64,000 nt of DNA from Clostridia bacterium (lineage in GTDB: Bacteria; Bacillota; Clostridia; Oscillospirales; Acutalibacteraceae): NCBI GenBank assembly GCA_024404145.1, contig JAKSQK010000001.1, forward strand, positions 310,001-374,000, written 5' to 3'. Under the pieces are notes generated by a model. That model was not told where the DNA came from, ran no database searches, and saw only the letters and a program-made list of their open reading frames with translations. The translations under genes and the position numbers were made by a program. Shown here in pieces: positions 26,044-35,613 of the stretch. The number at the start of each line of letters is the position of its first letter. Position 1 is the first letter of the stretch.

Positions 26044-27030
26044 ATGAGAGTTGTTGTTGATGCGTTTGGCGGCGATAATGCTCCTTTTGAAATTATAAAA
26101 GGCGCTTATCTTGCCCATAAAGATTTCAAAACAGAAATTACTCTGTCGGGAGATAAAGAGGTAATTGAAAAAATTATTGCCGAAAATAACTTTTGCTTTG
26201 ATGATTCCTTGTTGATAGTTGATACAAAAGATGTTATTTCAATGCATGATGATCCAACTTCAATTCTTAAAGCCCATATAAATTCTTCTATGGGACTTGC
26301 TTTCAAGGAACTAATTGAAGAAAGAGCCGATGCTTTTGTTTCGGCAGGTTCTACCGGTGCCATAGTTGTCGGCGGTACTCTTTTGGTAAAGAGAATAAAG
26401 GGTATTAAAAGACCTGCTCTCGGCAGTATGCTGCCATCACCCGACGGAAAATATTTTCTTATGGATATGGGCGCCAATTCCGACTGTCGTCCCGAAATGC
26501 TTTTGCAGTTTGCAATTATGGCCGATGCATATCTTAAACAGGTTGAAGGAATAGAAAACCCGAAAATCGGTTTGCTTAACATCGGAACTGAGGAAACAAA
26601 GGGCGACCAATTACATATTGAAGCATATAATCTTCTTAAAAATGCTCCTATCAATTTTGTCGGCAATGTTGAGTCAAGAGAAATGCCGAAAGGAGTTTGC
26701 GATGCAGTTATTACCGACGGTTTTTCCGGTAATATTGCCCTTAAACTTATTGAAGGGACTTCAATGACTCTTCTTAAACTAATTAAAAACATATTCTATA
26801 AAAACATTAAAAACAAACTTGCCGCTTTGATGCTCAAAAAAGATGTTTATTCATTAAAGAGCCTTATGGACAGTTCGGAAATCGGCGGTGCTCCGCTTCT
26901 CGGTGTTAAAAAACCGGTTATCAAAGCACATGGCAGTTCCGATGCCAAAGCGATAAAAAATGCTATTAAACAGGCAATTACATTTACCGAAAATAAAGTA
27001 GTAGATTTAATTGCCGAAAATTTGGAGTAA
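26044..27030 (+). CDS. plsX: Phosphate acyltransferase PlsX
   Basis: PlsX (328 residues) makes acyl-phosphate from acyl-ACP for phospholipid synthesis. It opens with RVVVDAFGGDNAP, the family hallmark, followed by SMGLAFKELIEERADAFVSAGSTGA, LGSMLPSPDGKYFLMDMGAN and TDGFSGNIALKLIEG. Unusually for Firmicutes, no fabD, fabG or acpP stands between it and rnc. Confidence 0.96.
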   Translation: MRVVVDAFGGDNAPFEIIKGAYLAHKDFKTEITLSGDKEVIEKIIAENNFCFDDSLLIVDTKDVISMHDDPTSILKAHINSSMGLAFKELIEERADAFVSAGSTGAIVVGGTLLVKRIKGIKRPALGSMLPSPDGKYFLMDMGANSDCRPEMLLQFAIMADAYLKQVEGIENPKIGLLNIGTEETKGDQLHIEAYNLLKNAPINFVGNVESREMPKGVCDAVITDGFSGNIALKLIEGTSMTLLKLIKNIFYKNIKNKLAALMLKKDVYSLKSLMDSSEIGGAPLLGVKKPVIKAHGSSDAKAIKNAIKQAITFTENKVVDLIAENLE

Positions 27031-27034
27031 AACA

Positions 27035-27718
27035 ATGAAAAAACTTGAAGATTTATTGGGTTACAAATTTAATGATATTTCATTACTTAAAAATGCTTTA
27101 ACGCATTCGTCTTATGCAAATGAGATCAAAAAAGATATGATGTCAAACGAACGGCTTGAATTTTTAGGCGACAGTGTTTTATCGCTTATCGTTTCGGATT
27201 ATATCTATAATAATTTTTCTTCAATGCCCGAAGGAAACCTAACCCGTCTTCGTGCATATCTTGTTTGTGAAACAACGCTTTGTACCTATTCGAGAGAACT
27301 TAATTTGGGCTCTTATTTGCAACTGGGGCATGGCGAAATAAATGCCGGAGGAAGAAACAGAGATTCAATTCTTGCTGATGCTTTTGAAGCTGTTATAGCA
27401 TCTATATATTTAGATGGCGGTATGGAAAAAGCAAAAGAATTTGTTATGCGGTTTGTTAAAAGAGAACTTGATACCCATACAATTGATGAAGCCCTTAAAG
27501 ATTATAAAACCTTGCTTCAAGAAATAATACAGAAAAATCCTGAAGAAGAGGTTACCTATGTATTGACCGATGAAAAAGGGCCCGACCATAACAAGGAATT
27601 TACCGTAACCGTTTATATAAATTCAAATCCGATAGGTATCGGAACGGGCAAAACTAAAAAACGGGCTGAGCAGATGGCAGCAATGCAAACATTAAAACTT
27701 ATGGGTAAAATACTATGA
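27035..27718 (+). CDS. rnc: Ribonuclease III
   Basis: RNase III has 227 residues from the ATG at 27035, which has GGAG 7 nt upstream; the longer frame from 27011 runs inside plsX. The signature NERLEFLGDSVLSLIVSDYI holds catalytic Glu and Asp residues; DAFEAVIASIYLDGG follows. A double-stranded RNA-binding domain occupies about 155-225. It processes rRNA precursors and structured mRNAs. It overlaps the next gene by 4 nt (ATGA). Confidence 0.96.
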   Translation: MKKLEDLLGYKFNDISLLKNALTHSSYANEIKKDMMSNERLEFLGDSVLSLIVSDYIYNNFSSMPEGNLTRLRAYLVCETTLCTYSRELNLGSYLQLGHGEINAGGRNRDSILADAFEAVIASIYLDGGMEKAKEFVMRFVKRELDTHTIDEALKDYKTLLQEIIQKNPEEEVTYVLTDEKGPDHNKEFTVTVYINSNPIGIGTGKTKKRAEQMAAMQTLKLMGKIL

Positions 27719-28710
27719 GTTCGGTCCATTCAAATATCTCAATTTTCGTTCCGCATATCGGCTGTCCGAATATGTGCTCTTTTTGTAATCAAAGGCATAT
27801 TACCGGCAAACATTTGGCGCCTAATGCCGATGATGTTGATAATGCTGTACAAATTGCATTAAAAAGCAAAAATTACGACCCCAAAACAACCGAAATTGCG
27901 TTTTTCGGCGGAAGTTTTACGGCTATAAACCGCAATTATATGATAACGCTTCTAAACAGTGCATTTAAGTATGTTCATAAAGGGCAGGTATCCGGTATCA
28001 GAATTTCAACAAGACCCGATGCCATTGATATAGGAATTTTGGCGCTTCTTAAAAGTTACGGTGTAACATCCATTGAGCTTGGCGCTCAAAGTATGAACGA
28101 TAAAGTACTTAAAAAGAATAACCGCGGACATACGGCAAAGGATGTTATAAACGCCTCAAAACTTATTAAAGATATGGGATTTTCGCTCGGTATCCAAATG
28201 ATGACCGGACTTTACGGCGATAGCTATGATATGTCGATTAAAACAGCGAGAGAAATTGTTAAATTATCGCCCGAAACCGTAAGAATTTATCCGACAATAG
28301 TATTAAAAGATACTGATTTGGCTGCGCTTTATGCAGACGGTTTTTATAAACCGCAAACACTTGAAGATGCAGTCGGACTTGCAACAAAACTTCTTGAAAT
28401 TTTCAATAATGCCAATATAAAGGTTATTAGGTTAGGTCTTCATTCCATAGAGCCCGATTCTTATATTTCAGGGCCGTGGCATCCGGCTTTCAGTGAACTT
28501 TGTATTTCTAATCTTTATTTTTTAAGGGTTAAGGATATGCTGAGTGAAAAAGGGGAATATACTCTTTTTGTAAATCCGAGTGAAGTATCTAAAATTATAG
28601 GTCAGAAAAGAATAAATATATCAAAACTTCACGAACTCGGTTTTGATTGTACGGTTAAAACCGACAGCAAATTAAAACCGTATGAAATTATCAGCGAAAG
28701 GAAAATGTAA
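27715..28710 (+). CDS. Elp3-like radical SAM protein without acetyltransferase domain
   Basis: The protein has 331 residues. The cluster motif is CPNMCSFCNQ (Cys at about 19, 23, 26 by eye), followed by EIAFFGGSFTAI and SIELGAQSMNDKVLKKNNRGHT, the order of Elp3/YhcC-type radical SAM enzymes. The histone acetyltransferase-like half of true Elp3 is absent. A gene of this type between rnc and smc recurs in Clostridia; a role in tRNA modification is a guess from the family. It is translationally coupled to rnc. Confidence 0.85.
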   Translation: MSSVHSNISIFVPHIGCPNMCSFCNQRHITGKHLAPNADDVDNAVQIALKSKNYDPKTTEIAFFGGSFTAINRNYMITLLNSAFKYVHKGQVSGIRISTRPDAIDIGILALLKSYGVTSIELGAQSMNDKVLKKNNRGHTAKDVINASKLIKDMGFSLGIQMMTGLYGDSYDMSIKTAREIVKLSPETVRIYPTIVLKDTDLAALYADGFYKPQTLEDAVGLATKLLEIFNNANIKVIRLGLHSIEPDSYISGPWHPAFSELCISNLYFLRVKDMLSEKGEYTLFVNPSEVSKIIGQKRINISKLHELGFDCTVKTDSKLKPYEIISERKM

Positions 28711-28713
28711 GCT

Positions 28714-31700
28714 ATGATTTTAACTTCCATTGTTATTCAGGGTTTCAAATCGTTTGCCGATAAAACAACATTAAAATTCGGTAAAGGAATAACCGCTGTT
28801 GTAGGGCCTAACGGAAGCGGTAAAAGTAATATTGCAGATGCCGTCAGATGGGTTTTAGGTGAACAGTCGACTAAGAGTCTTCGCGGACAGTCAATGGAAG
28901 ATGTAATTTTCGGCGGAACAACAGATAGGCGTCCGCATGGCTTTTGCGAAGTTACCCTTAACATTGATAACTCCGACAGGTCGCTTAATTTCGATAATGA
29001 TTCGGTTTCAATTACCAGAAGATATTATCGTTCCCATGAAAGCGAGTATCAAATAAATAATGTTTCAGTAAGACTTAAAGACATAAACGAATTATTTATG
29101 GATACGGGTCTTGGCAGAGACGGTTATTCGATGATAGGACAGGGAAAAATTGACAATATCATCAGTTCAAAATCCGATGAAAGAAGAGATATTTTCGAGG
29201 AAGCTTCGGGAATCTCCAAGTACCGTTACAGAAAAGTTGAAGCGCAAAGAAAACTGGCTTCGGCCGAAGATAATTTGTTGCGCCTTAAAGATATTATTTC
29301 AGAACTTGAATCAAGGGTAGGCCCCTTATTTGAGCAGAGCAAAAAAGCAGAAAAATTTTTGGAACTTGCCGAAGAAAAAAAGCAACTCGAAATAGGTATT
29401 TGGCTTTATACGCTTAATAATTCAAAGGATGCTTTGCGCTCACAAGAGAGTAAAATTTTAAGCGCAAAACTGCAATATGATGAAATCGAAAAGAAAATCT
29501 CGGAATTTGATGCTAAAAGCGAAAATAATACTGCCGAGTTTTCTAAACTTACTACCGAAATCGAAGAGAAACGCAGAGAAATTTCGGCTGTAAATGAAGA
29601 AATACTTAAAATCGAAGGACAAATTTCGGTAATAAAAAATGATATTATTCATAATAGCGAAACCGTAAAACGGCTTGAAAGCGAAAAGTTAAATCTTGAT
29701 TCAACCGAGAAAAATGCTTTAACGGAAATCGAAGAAAAAAAGAATGAAGCAAATGAAAAAAATGCTGAAATTGATAAACTGAATAAGGATTTATCAGCTC
29801 TTGAAACGGAGCTTAACGAACTTGTAACTGACAGCGAATCAATTTCAAGAAAAATTGAAGAACAAGCAAAGGCAATTAACGCAATTTCGGCAACGAGCTC
29901 TGATAAAAGGGTTGAAATGGTAACCGCCGATACCGCAATAGGTGAAATAGAAGAAAGATTTTCTTCTATTGATGCATTGCTAAATCAAAATACTTCCGAA
30001 AGAGAACAGCTATCAAAAGATTTTGAAGAAACTAAAAAGTTTTTTGAAAAAATTGAGGATAGCATTACTTCAAATACCAATACACTTAAAGGTTACGAAT
30101 TAAGACTTAACGGCAAAATCAAGGCAAATGATGAAATCAAGGCAAATATTGAGGAAACAAGACTTGATATTGAAGCAAAGAAGCGCCGTATTCAGATTTT
30201 GGAAGACCTTGAAAACAGTATGGAAGGTTTTTCGGGGGCCGTTAAATATATACTTTCAGAATCTAAAAAAGGAACTCTAAGGGGTATTCACGGTACTGTT
30301 TCAAAACTGATAACCGTTGACGAGGAATATTCCGTTGCCATCGAAACGGCACTCGGAAATAATATCCAAAATATTGTTGTTGATACCGATTCCGATGCTA
30401 AAAGAGCCATAAATACTCTTAAAAGCAACAACATCGGCAGAGCAACATTTATGCCGATAAATTCTGTTATCGCAAGAGAATACAAAGAAAGCGGTTTTGA
30501 AAGTGTTTTGGGATTTGTCGGCATTGCCAACAACCTGATTAAATGCGATTCAAAATACAGCGAAATTATGAAATATTTGCTCGGCGGGGCAGTAGTTGCC
30601 GAAGATATCGACAGCGCAATTATTATTGCAAAAAAATGGGGCTACCGAGTTAAAGTTGTTACTCTTGACGGACAGGTTGTAAACCCCGGCGGTACTCTGA
30701 CCGGCGGCGCAAGAGTAAAACAAGCGGGTATTTTAAGCCGCTCTACCGAGATAAAGAAATACGGTGAGCAGGTTGAAAAACTTAATAGTAAACTTGAAAA
30801 GTTAAATGTTGATTTTGAATTTTCAAAATCGGAACTTTCAAAGGTTGAAGCCGATATAAAGGCGGTTAATGATGAACTTAAAGCCGCTAATGAGGATAAA
30901 ATCAGAACCGTTTCCGAGCTTAAACATCTTGAAGATTTAATTTCGAGTATTGATGCTTCTATCAAAGATTTAACCGATGAAAAAGAAAACGGTTCTAAGA
31001 AAATCGAAAACCTTAAAACTGTTTCCGCAAGTGCAGCAAAGATTATTGCAGAACTTGAAAATCAAAAGTCATCAATTCAGTCGCAAATAGATAGTATGAC
31101 GGGCGGAAGAAACGATATTTTTGATAAAAGAGATGCTATTTCCGAAGAAATAACAAATCTTAAACTTCAAATTATCAATGCCCAAAAAGACCAAACTAAT
31201 CTTTTGCTTTTGGCAACCGAACTTCAAAAATCGTTATCGGGAAGAAAACTTCGTCTTGCTGAAATTGATTCGGAAATTGCCGCCGTTTCTTTCAAAACAG
31301 ATAAGTTCAATGAGGATATTTCCAAACTCAACGACGAAATTGATAATAATAGATTCAGAATCGAAGACTGCAATAAATGCATAGCAGATTTGCTTGAAAA
31401 GCGCAATGAAACCGAAAAACTCGGTGTTAAATACAGAGCCGACGAAAGAGAACAAATCCTCGAAAGAGAAAAGATCAGCGGTGAACTTGCCCGTCTTTCA
31501 GAGCGCAAAGAAGTTATGGAAAGGGAATATGATTCCTGTATCCGTCAGCTTTATGATGAATATCAACTGACGAAATCTGAGGCAGAAGAAATAGCAATTA
31601 GAATTGATAAACCGCAGGAATCAAAGAAAAAACTTCACGAAATCAAGTCGTCTATAAGGTCGCTTGGAAGTGTCAATGTTTCGGCGATAGAGGAATTTAA

Positions 31701-32295
31701 GGAAGTTAAAGAGCGTTATGACTTTATGAAAGAGCAGATGGACGATATAGAAAAGTCGAGGTCTGAGCTTAATAAACTCATAAATCAACTAACAACGCAA
31801 ATGCAGGAACTCTTTACTGTCGGATTTGAAAAGATAAACGAAAACTTTCAAAAAACTTTTTCCGATTTATTCGGCGGAGGTACGGCAAGACTTAAACTTG
31901 AAAATCCCGATGACATACTTGAAAGCGGAATTGATATTGAAGCTAATTTGCCGGGTAAAAATGTTCCGAGTCTTGACGGACTTTCAGGTGGCGAAAAAGC
32001 ATTGGTTGCGCTCTCTATCTATTTCTCTATAATGCAGGTAAATCCGCCCCCGTTTTGTTTCCTTGATGAGGTTGATACAGCTCTTGATGATATCAATGTT
32101 GACAGATTTGCCGACTATATGGGTTCATCTAAGTTTTCAACTCAGTTTATTTGCGTTACGCATAGAAGAGGTACAATGGAAGCGGCAGATATGCTTTATG
32201 GTGTTACAATGCAGGAAAAAGGCGTAACTAAACTCTTAGAGCTTAATGTTGCCGAACTTGAAAAGAAACTTAAACTAGAAGAAAAAGGTGCATAA
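28714..32295 (+). CDS. smc: Chromosome partition protein SMC
   Basis: SMC (1193 residues) has the full architecture. The N-terminal head has Walker A GPNGSGKSNI and QGKIDNIISSKSDERR. Coiled coil runs to about 500, then the hinge (about 505-650, with GYRVKVVTLDGQVVNPGG), returning coil, and the C-terminal head with signature LSGGEKALVALS and Walker B FCFLDEVDTALDDINV. It compacts and separates the chromosome with ScpAB, which are not in this window. It overlaps ftsY by one base. Confidence 0.97.
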   Translation: MILTSIVIQGFKSFADKTTLKFGKGITAVVGPNGSGKSNIADAVRWVLGEQSTKSLRGQSMEDVIFGGTTDRRPHGFCEVTLNIDNSDRSLNFDNDSVSITRRYYRSHESEYQINNVSVRLKDINELFMDTGLGRDGYSMIGQGKIDNIISSKSDERRDIFEEASGISKYRYRKVEAQRKLASAEDNLLRLKDIISELESRVGPLFEQSKKAEKFLELAEEKKQLEIGIWLYTLNNSKDALRSQESKILSAKLQYDEIEKKISEFDAKSENNTAEFSKLTTEIEEKRREISAVNEEILKIEGQISVIKNDIIHNSETVKRLESEKLNLDSTEKNALTEIEEKKNEANEKNAEIDKLNKDLSALETELNELVTDSESISRKIEEQAKAINAISATSSDKRVEMVTADTAIGEIEERFSSIDALLNQNTSEREQLSKDFEETKKFFEKIEDSITSNTNTLKGYELRLNGKIKANDEIKANIEETRLDIEAKKRRIQILEDLENSMEGFSGAVKYILSESKKGTLRGIHGTVSKLITVDEEYSVAIETALGNNIQNIVVDTDSDAKRAINTLKSNNIGRATFMPINSVIAREYKESGFESVLGFVGIANNLIKCDSKYSEIMKYLLGGAVVAEDIDSAIIIAKKWGYRVKVVTLDGQVVNPGGTLTGGARVKQAGILSRSTEIKKYGEQVEKLNSKLEKLNVDFEFSKSELSKVEADIKAVNDELKAANEDKIRTVSELKHLEDLISSIDASIKDLTDEKENGSKKIENLKTVSASAAKIIAELENQKSSIQSQIDSMTGGRNDIFDKRDAISEEITNLKLQIINAQKDQTNLLLLATELQKSLSGRKLRLAEIDSEIAAVSFKTDKFNEDISKLNDEIDNNRFRIEDCNKCIADLLEKRNETEKLGVKYRADEREQILEREKISGELARLSERKEVMEREYDSCIRQLYDEYQLTKSEAEEIAIRIDKPQESKKKLHEIKSSIRSLGSVNVSAIEEFKEVKERYDFMKEQMDDIEKSRSELNKLINQLTTQMQELFTVGFEKINENFQKTFSDLFGGGTARLKLENPDDILESGIDIEANLPGKNVPSLDGLSGGEKALVALSIYFSIMQVNPPPFCFLDEVDTALDDINVDRFADYMGSSKFSTQFICVTHRRGTMEAADMLYGVTMQEKGVTKLLELNVAELEKKLKLEEKGA

Positions 32296-33209
32296 TGGGA
32301 TTTTTCAGTAAAATTAAAGAGGGTCTTACAAAGACAAAAGATTCGCTTTCGAACGGCATAACAAGTATTGTTAACAGTTTTACAAAAATTGACGAAGAGT
32401 TTTTTGAAGAACTTGAAGAAATACTTGTTATGGCGGATATCGGCGTTGAAACTTCTGAGTATATTTGTGAAATGCTCAGAAAAAAAGTTAAAGAAAACGG
32501 CGTTACCGACCCGATTTTAATTAAGGAATTGCTCAATGAAACTATCGTTGAAATATTAGGCGACGAAAAAGAGTTGGTTTTAGATACCAAACCGTCTGTT
32601 ATTTTGGTAATCGGTGTTAACGGTGTCGGTAAAACGACCTCTATCGGTAAACTGTCATTAAAACTCAAATCCGAAAACAAAAAGGTAATCTTAGGCGCTG
32701 CCGATACTTTCAGAGCCGCTGCAATAGAACAGCTCGGCGAATGGGCAGCAAGAGCGGGTGTCGATATGGTTAAAAGTGTTGACGGAACCGACCCCGCATC
32801 GGTAGTTTTTGATACCATTGCGTCGGCAAAGGCAAAAAATGCCGATGTTATTATATGCGATACCGCAGGTAGACTTCATAACAAAAAGAATCTTATGGAA
32901 GAACTTGCAAAGATAAATAGGGTAATCAGAAGAGAATTACCGGATTCTTCTATCGAAACATTGCTTGTTCTTGATGCTTCAACCGGTCAAAATGCCGTAA
33001 ATCAAGCAAGAGAGTTTATGAATGTAACCGATATTACCGGTATAATTTTAACTAAACTTGACGGTACTGCAAAAGGCGGTATAATTATTGCAATTCAAAA
33101 AGCGCTTGGCATACCTGTAAAATTTGTCGGAGTAGGTGAGGGAATTGACGATCTTCTGCCCTTTAATTCAAAAGAATTTGCCGACGGAATAATTGATATT
33201 GGTAACTGA
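32295..33209 (+). CDS. ftsY: Signal recognition particle receptor FtsY
   Basis: FtsY (304 residues) docks SRP-ribosome complexes at the membrane. The four-helix N domain is followed by the G domain with GVNGVGKTTSIGKL, ADTFRAAAIEQL, CDTAGRLHNK, TKLDGTAKGG and FVGVGEGIDDLLPF. The acidic A domain of proteobacterial FtsY is missing, which is normal in Firmicutes. smc-ftsY is a conserved pair. Confidence 0.97.
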   Translation: MGFFSKIKEGLTKTKDSLSNGITSIVNSFTKIDEEFFEELEEILVMADIGVETSEYICEMLRKKVKENGVTDPILIKELLNETIVEILGDEKELVLDTKPSVILVIGVNGVGKTTSIGKLSLKLKSENKKVILGAADTFRAAAIEQLGEWAARAGVDMVKSVDGTDPASVVFDTIASAKAKNADVIICDTAGRLHNKKNLMEELAKINRVIRRELPDSSIETLLVLDASTGQNAVNQAREFMNVTDITGIILTKLDGTAKGGIIIAIQKALGIPVKFVGVGEGIDDLLPFNSKEFADGIIDIGN

Positions 33210-33210
33210 T

Positions 33211-33798
33211 ATGAAGATATTTATTGCAACAAAAAACAAACATAAACTAATCGAGCTCGAAAGAATATTAAAACCTATGGGATTTGATGTTTTATCCGAG
33301 ATAGATTTTAACGGCAATTTTCCCGATGTTGAAGAAAACGGCGAAACATTTGCCGAAAATGCGCTTATAAAGGCAAAAAACGGACTTATAAACACCGGTC
33401 TTATTTCGGTTGCTGACGATTCGGGACTTTGCGTTGATTATTTAGGCGGTAAACCGGGAATATATACCGCAAGATATGCAGGTGTGCCCACCGATGATAA
33501 CAAGAACATAGATAAACTTTTATCAGAACTAAAAGGTGTTGAAAAATCGAAACGAACGGCAAAATTTGTTTCTGCTATTGCCTGTGTATTCCCCGATGGG
33601 CGACAATTCACCGTAACGGGTGAATGTAACGGCTATATCGCTGAAAAACGGCTTGGTGAGAACGGTTTTGGATATGACCCCGTTTTTATTAGTGAAAAAG
33701 GTTGCTTTGCTACCATTTCGCCCGAGGATAAAGACAGCGTAAGCCATAGAGGTAAGGCAACAAAAAAATTCAGAGATGAAATAAAAAAATATTTGTGA
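33211..33798 (+). CDS. rdgB: XTP/dITP diphosphatase (RdgB/HAM1 family)
   Basis: The protein has 195 residues from the ATG at 33211, next to the ftsY stop; a TTG at 33193 would lie inside ftsY. It removes deaminated purine nucleotides (XTP, ITP) from the pool. MKIFIATKNKHKLIELERIL, ADDSGLCVDYLGGKPGIYTAR, GFGYDPVFI and SHRGKA are diagnostic. Confidence 0.95.
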   Translation: MKIFIATKNKHKLIELERILKPMGFDVLSEIDFNGNFPDVEENGETFAENALIKAKNGLINTGLISVADDSGLCVDYLGGKPGIYTARYAGVPTDDNKNIDKLLSELKGVEKSKRTAKFVSAIACVFPDGRQFTVTGECNGYIAEKRLGENGFGYDPVFISEKGCFATISPEDKDSVSHRGKATKKFRDEIKKYL

Positions 33799-33805
33799 GG
33801 AAAAT

Positions 33806-34096
33806 ATGCTAAACAGTAAACAAAGAGCACAACTGCGGAAAATGGCAAATTCTTATGAAACCGTTATGCAAATCGGAAAATCGGGAATAAGTGCGCAATC
33901 TATAAAACAGATTGATGATTGCTTAACAGCGCGGGAACTTATTAAACTTCGCCGTTTGGAAACTGCGCCCGAAACAACAAGAGAAACTGCCGATTTTATC
34001 GCCGAAAAAGTCGGTGCCGATGTTGTTCAGGTTATCGGCTCAAAATTTATTCTTTACCGACCCTCCGAAAATAAAATAATAACATTGGTAAAATAA
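33806..34096 (+). CDS. yhbY: YhbY-type CRM-domain RNA-binding protein
   Basis: A 96-residue single CRM domain. LNSKQRAQLRKMANSYETVM, IGKSGISAQSIKQIDDCLTARELIKL and VVQVIGSKFILYRP are typical; the GKSG loop is the RNA contact. The family associates with pre-50S particles. It starts the yhbY-nadD-yqeK-rsfS set common in Firmicutes. Confidence 0.93.
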   Translation: MLNSKQRAQLRKMANSYETVMQIGKSGISAQSIKQIDDCLTARELIKLRRLETAPETTRETADFIAEKVGADVVQVIGSKFILYRPSENKIITLVK

Positions 34097-34097
34097 T

Positions 34098-34676
34098 ATG
34101 AATATTATTTTGTTTGGCGGAACCTTTAATCCTTTTCATAACGGGCATTATTTAATGCTCAAAACAATTTGCAAAATGGAAAAAACCGATAAAGTTTTAG
34201 TAATTCCGGACCATATTCCGCCCCATAAAACAACAGATTATTTAGCATCTGACCAAGACAGAATAAATATGTGCAAAGCAGTATGCGATGAATTTTCAAA
34301 AGCGGAAGTTTCGGATATTGAGATTATTAGAAAAGGTAAAAGTTATACGGTTGATACCGTAAACGAACTTAAAAAAACATATATTCATGATGATTTTTAT
34401 TTTGTTTGCGGCGCTGATATGATTTCAATTCTTGACAAATGGTATAATTGGCAAGAGCTTATCGGTAAGGTAACTTTTTTGGCTTTTTCAAGAAATGATA
34501 ACGGAAAATTCATTGAAGATGTTAACCGAATGAAAAAGCTCGGTGCAAAAATTGAGATTATTTCAACCCCCATTCCTGATATTTCTTCAACTTCTCTGCG
34601 AAATAAACTTGATGAAAACTATTTGCCGAAATGTGTTTATGATTATATAAAAGAAAAAGGACTTTACAATGCATAA
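34098..34676 (+). CDS. nadD: Nicotinate-nucleotide adenylyltransferase
   Basis: NadD (192 residues) joins nicotinate mononucleotide and ATP in NAD synthesis. The nucleotidyltransferase motif is GGTFNPFHNGHYLML (HxGH), with KSYTVDTVNELKK and the C-terminal ISSTSLRNKL. It overlaps yqeK by 8 nt. Confidence 0.95.
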   Translation: MNIILFGGTFNPFHNGHYLMLKTICKMEKTDKVLVIPDHIPPHKTTDYLASDQDRINMCKAVCDEFSKAEVSDIEIIRKGKSYTVDTVNELKKTYIHDDFYFVCGADMISILDKWYNWQELIGKVTFLAFSRNDNGKFIEDVNRMKKLGAKIEIISTPIPDISSTSLRNKLDENYLPKCVYDYIKEKGLYNA

Positions 34677-35241
34677 ATCTTATGATGAATATAAGAAAAT
34701 TTTAGAATTGAGATTAAATCCCAAAAGGTATTATCATTCGCTTTGCGTTGCCGATGAAGCTTATCGGTTGGCGCAAAAATACGGTGCCGATACAAAGAAG
34801 GCATACCTTTGCGGACTTTTGCACGACATAACAAAAAATGTCGATGAAAAAGAACACAGAATGATTTTCGAAAAATATTCAATTAAACTTAACGAAATCG
34901 AAAATAGCGCTGAAAAACTATGGCATTCCATTTCCGGTTCGGCTTATGTAAAATTTGTTTTGGAAATTGACGATGAAGAAATTTTTGATGCAATAAGATA
35001 TCATACAACTGCGAAGGCAAATATGCCGCTTCTTTCAAAAATTCTTTATCTTGCCGATTTTACATCGAAAGACCGAGATTATGACGATGTTGAAGTTATG
35101 CGAAAACTTGTCGATATTTCGCTTGATGATGCTTATAAATATGCATTATCTTATACGGTAAAGGATTTAGCAGAGAAAAACTGTGCTATTCATCTTGACA
35201 CCTTAAATGCATATAACGAAATAATGTTAAAGGAGAAATAA
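34669..35241 (+). CDS. yqeK: HD-domain protein YqeK
   Basis: The protein has 190 residues. The HD metal motifs are YYHSLCVADEAYRLA, CGLLHDITKN, WHSISGSAY and IRYHTTAKANM. Members are reported to hydrolyse diadenosine tetraphosphate (Ap4A) symmetrically. It is coupled to nadD by overlap. Confidence 0.92.
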   Translation: MHKSYDEYKKILELRLNPKRYYHSLCVADEAYRLAQKYGADTKKAYLCGLLHDITKNVDEKEHRMIFEKYSIKLNEIENSAEKLWHSISGSAYVKFVLEIDDEEIFDAIRYHTTAKANMPLLSKILYLADFTSKDRDYDDVEVMRKLVDISLDDAYKYALSYTVKDLAEKNCAIHLDTLNAYNEIMLKEK

Positions 35242-35245
35242 AAAT

Positions 35246-35611
35246 TTGGAAAGTACAAAAATAATTGATATTGCGGCTAATACGCTTAATAACAAAAAAG
35301 CAAAAGACCTAAATGTTTTAAGGGTTGAAGCGTTAACATCGCTTTCCGAATATTTTGTTATTGCAACAGCTTTATCGAGTACCCATGTTCATTCATTGGC
35401 TGATGAAGTTGAAGAAAAACTAAAAATGCAGGGTCTTGAACCTGACCATATCGAGGGCAGAACTACCGGCTGGATTATTCTTGATTACGGCTCTGTTATC
35501 GTTCATATTTTTACCCCCGACCGCAGAGAGTTTTATAATCTTGACCGAATGTGGGCAGATGGCATTAAACTTGACCTTGATAAAATACTAATCGAAAAGC
35601 AGGGAGACTGA
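35246..35611 (+). CDS. rsfS: Ribosome silencing factor RsfS
   Basis: RsfS (121 residues) binds L14 and keeps subunits apart during starvation. It starts with TTG at 35246, with AGGAGA 9 nt upstream. [40 protein letters not shown] and [13 protein letters not shown] are typical. It is followed by leuS after 2 nt. Confidence 0.94.
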   Translation: MESTKIIDIAANTLNNKKAKDLNVLRVEALTSLSEYFVIATALSSTHVHSLADEVEEKLKMQGLEPDHIEGRTTGWIILDYGSVIVHIFTPDRREFYNLDRMWADGIKLDLDKILIEKQGD

Positions 35612-35613
35612 AA

